Source of the DNA: Oryzias latipes
Taxonomy: Eukaryota; Chordata; Actinopteri; Beloniformes; Adrianichthyidae
Length of the DNA: 64,000 bases
NCBI RefSeq assembly: GCF_002234675.1
Contig: NC_019859.2
Location: forward strand, 3,751,240 to 3,815,239
Direction of reading: 5' to 3'
The translations under genes were made by a program, and so were the position numbers. A model generated the notes under the pieces. It was not told the origin of the DNA and did not search any database. It worked only from the letters and a program-made list of their open reading frames with translations. Shown piece after piece: positions 63,777 to 64,000 of this stretch; position 1 is the first letter of the stretch; every line of letters begins with the position of its first letter.

Positions 63777-64000
63777 ATGTAATGAGAACATCAAAATAGT
63801 TGATTTTCTGTAAGTCTTTGTGTGAAAGTGTTCAGCCAGCTTTGTATAAGCACCTAAAAAAGCCACAATTTACAAAAAGCTGTACTTGTAAATTTCTGGT
63901 AAGGATGCTGCAGACTCTGATGTTACATAACTGTCTGTCTGCAAAGAAAAAAAAATGTCCACAGGATATCATCATCCTCACAGATCAAGAGCTCTGTCCT
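63777..64000. other. Right edge, nothing recognised
   Basis: AT-rich, no feature. Confidence 0.4.

Overview
The window is a gene-poor stretch of a ray-finned (teleost) fish genome. The evidence is a fish-type histone H2B, a two-exon IRF2BP2-family gene, an RTE/BovB-like LINE of a kind common in fish, several tRNA-derived SINE types and many small DNA transposons. The mix of TTAA-flanked miniature elements recalls medaka-like fishes (Oryzias), but that is an impression from memory and was not tested.

Two protein-coding genes are well supported. At the left, on the minus strand, lies a single intronless replication-dependent histone H2B (1222-1596) with a TATA-like box, two CCAAT boxes and the canonical histone 3' stem-loop (1181-1196). 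No other histone gene is visible. Near the middle, on the plus strand, is irf2bp2 (exon 1 42179-42941, exon 2 43217-43971). It encodes a corepressor of about 505 residues with an N-terminal zinc finger and a C-terminal RING-like domain. Its start lies in a GC-rich promoter with a perfect CRE. About 20 kb downstream and 40 kb upstream hold no convincing host exon, which suits a gene surrounded by regulatory desert. Two short exon-like open stretches (7638-7772 minus, 23111-23248 plus) are the only other possible host coding sequence.

The rest is mostly layered mobile DNA. An intact 997-residue endonuclease/reverse transcriptase ORF (32004-34997, minus) sits between two (TA)n arrays. A SINE-like element at 21512-21743 carries sequence like both the 5' and 3' ends of that LINE. 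Nine copies of a TTAA-ended family (called family T here), all in pieces, carry remnants of one shared short acidic coding segment. Four copies of a piggyBac-like MITE of about 200 bp are present. Two PIF/Harbinger elements lie in opposite orientation, one still carrying the start of a transposase gene. hAT-like and mariner/pogo-like MITEs, a foldback element and several unnamed families (X, Y, W) fill further space.

Several elements are nested, so relative ages can be read. A hAT MITE (9104-9549) and a piggyBac-like MITE (63378-63509) each sit inside a family T copy with target duplications still visible. A CACTG-ended element (4365-4969) and a LINE-tail fragment (about 6616-6765) interrupt two others. 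I found no tRNA or rRNA gene, no CRISPR array and no bacterial-type operon. Repeat boundaries given as 'about' were judged by eye.
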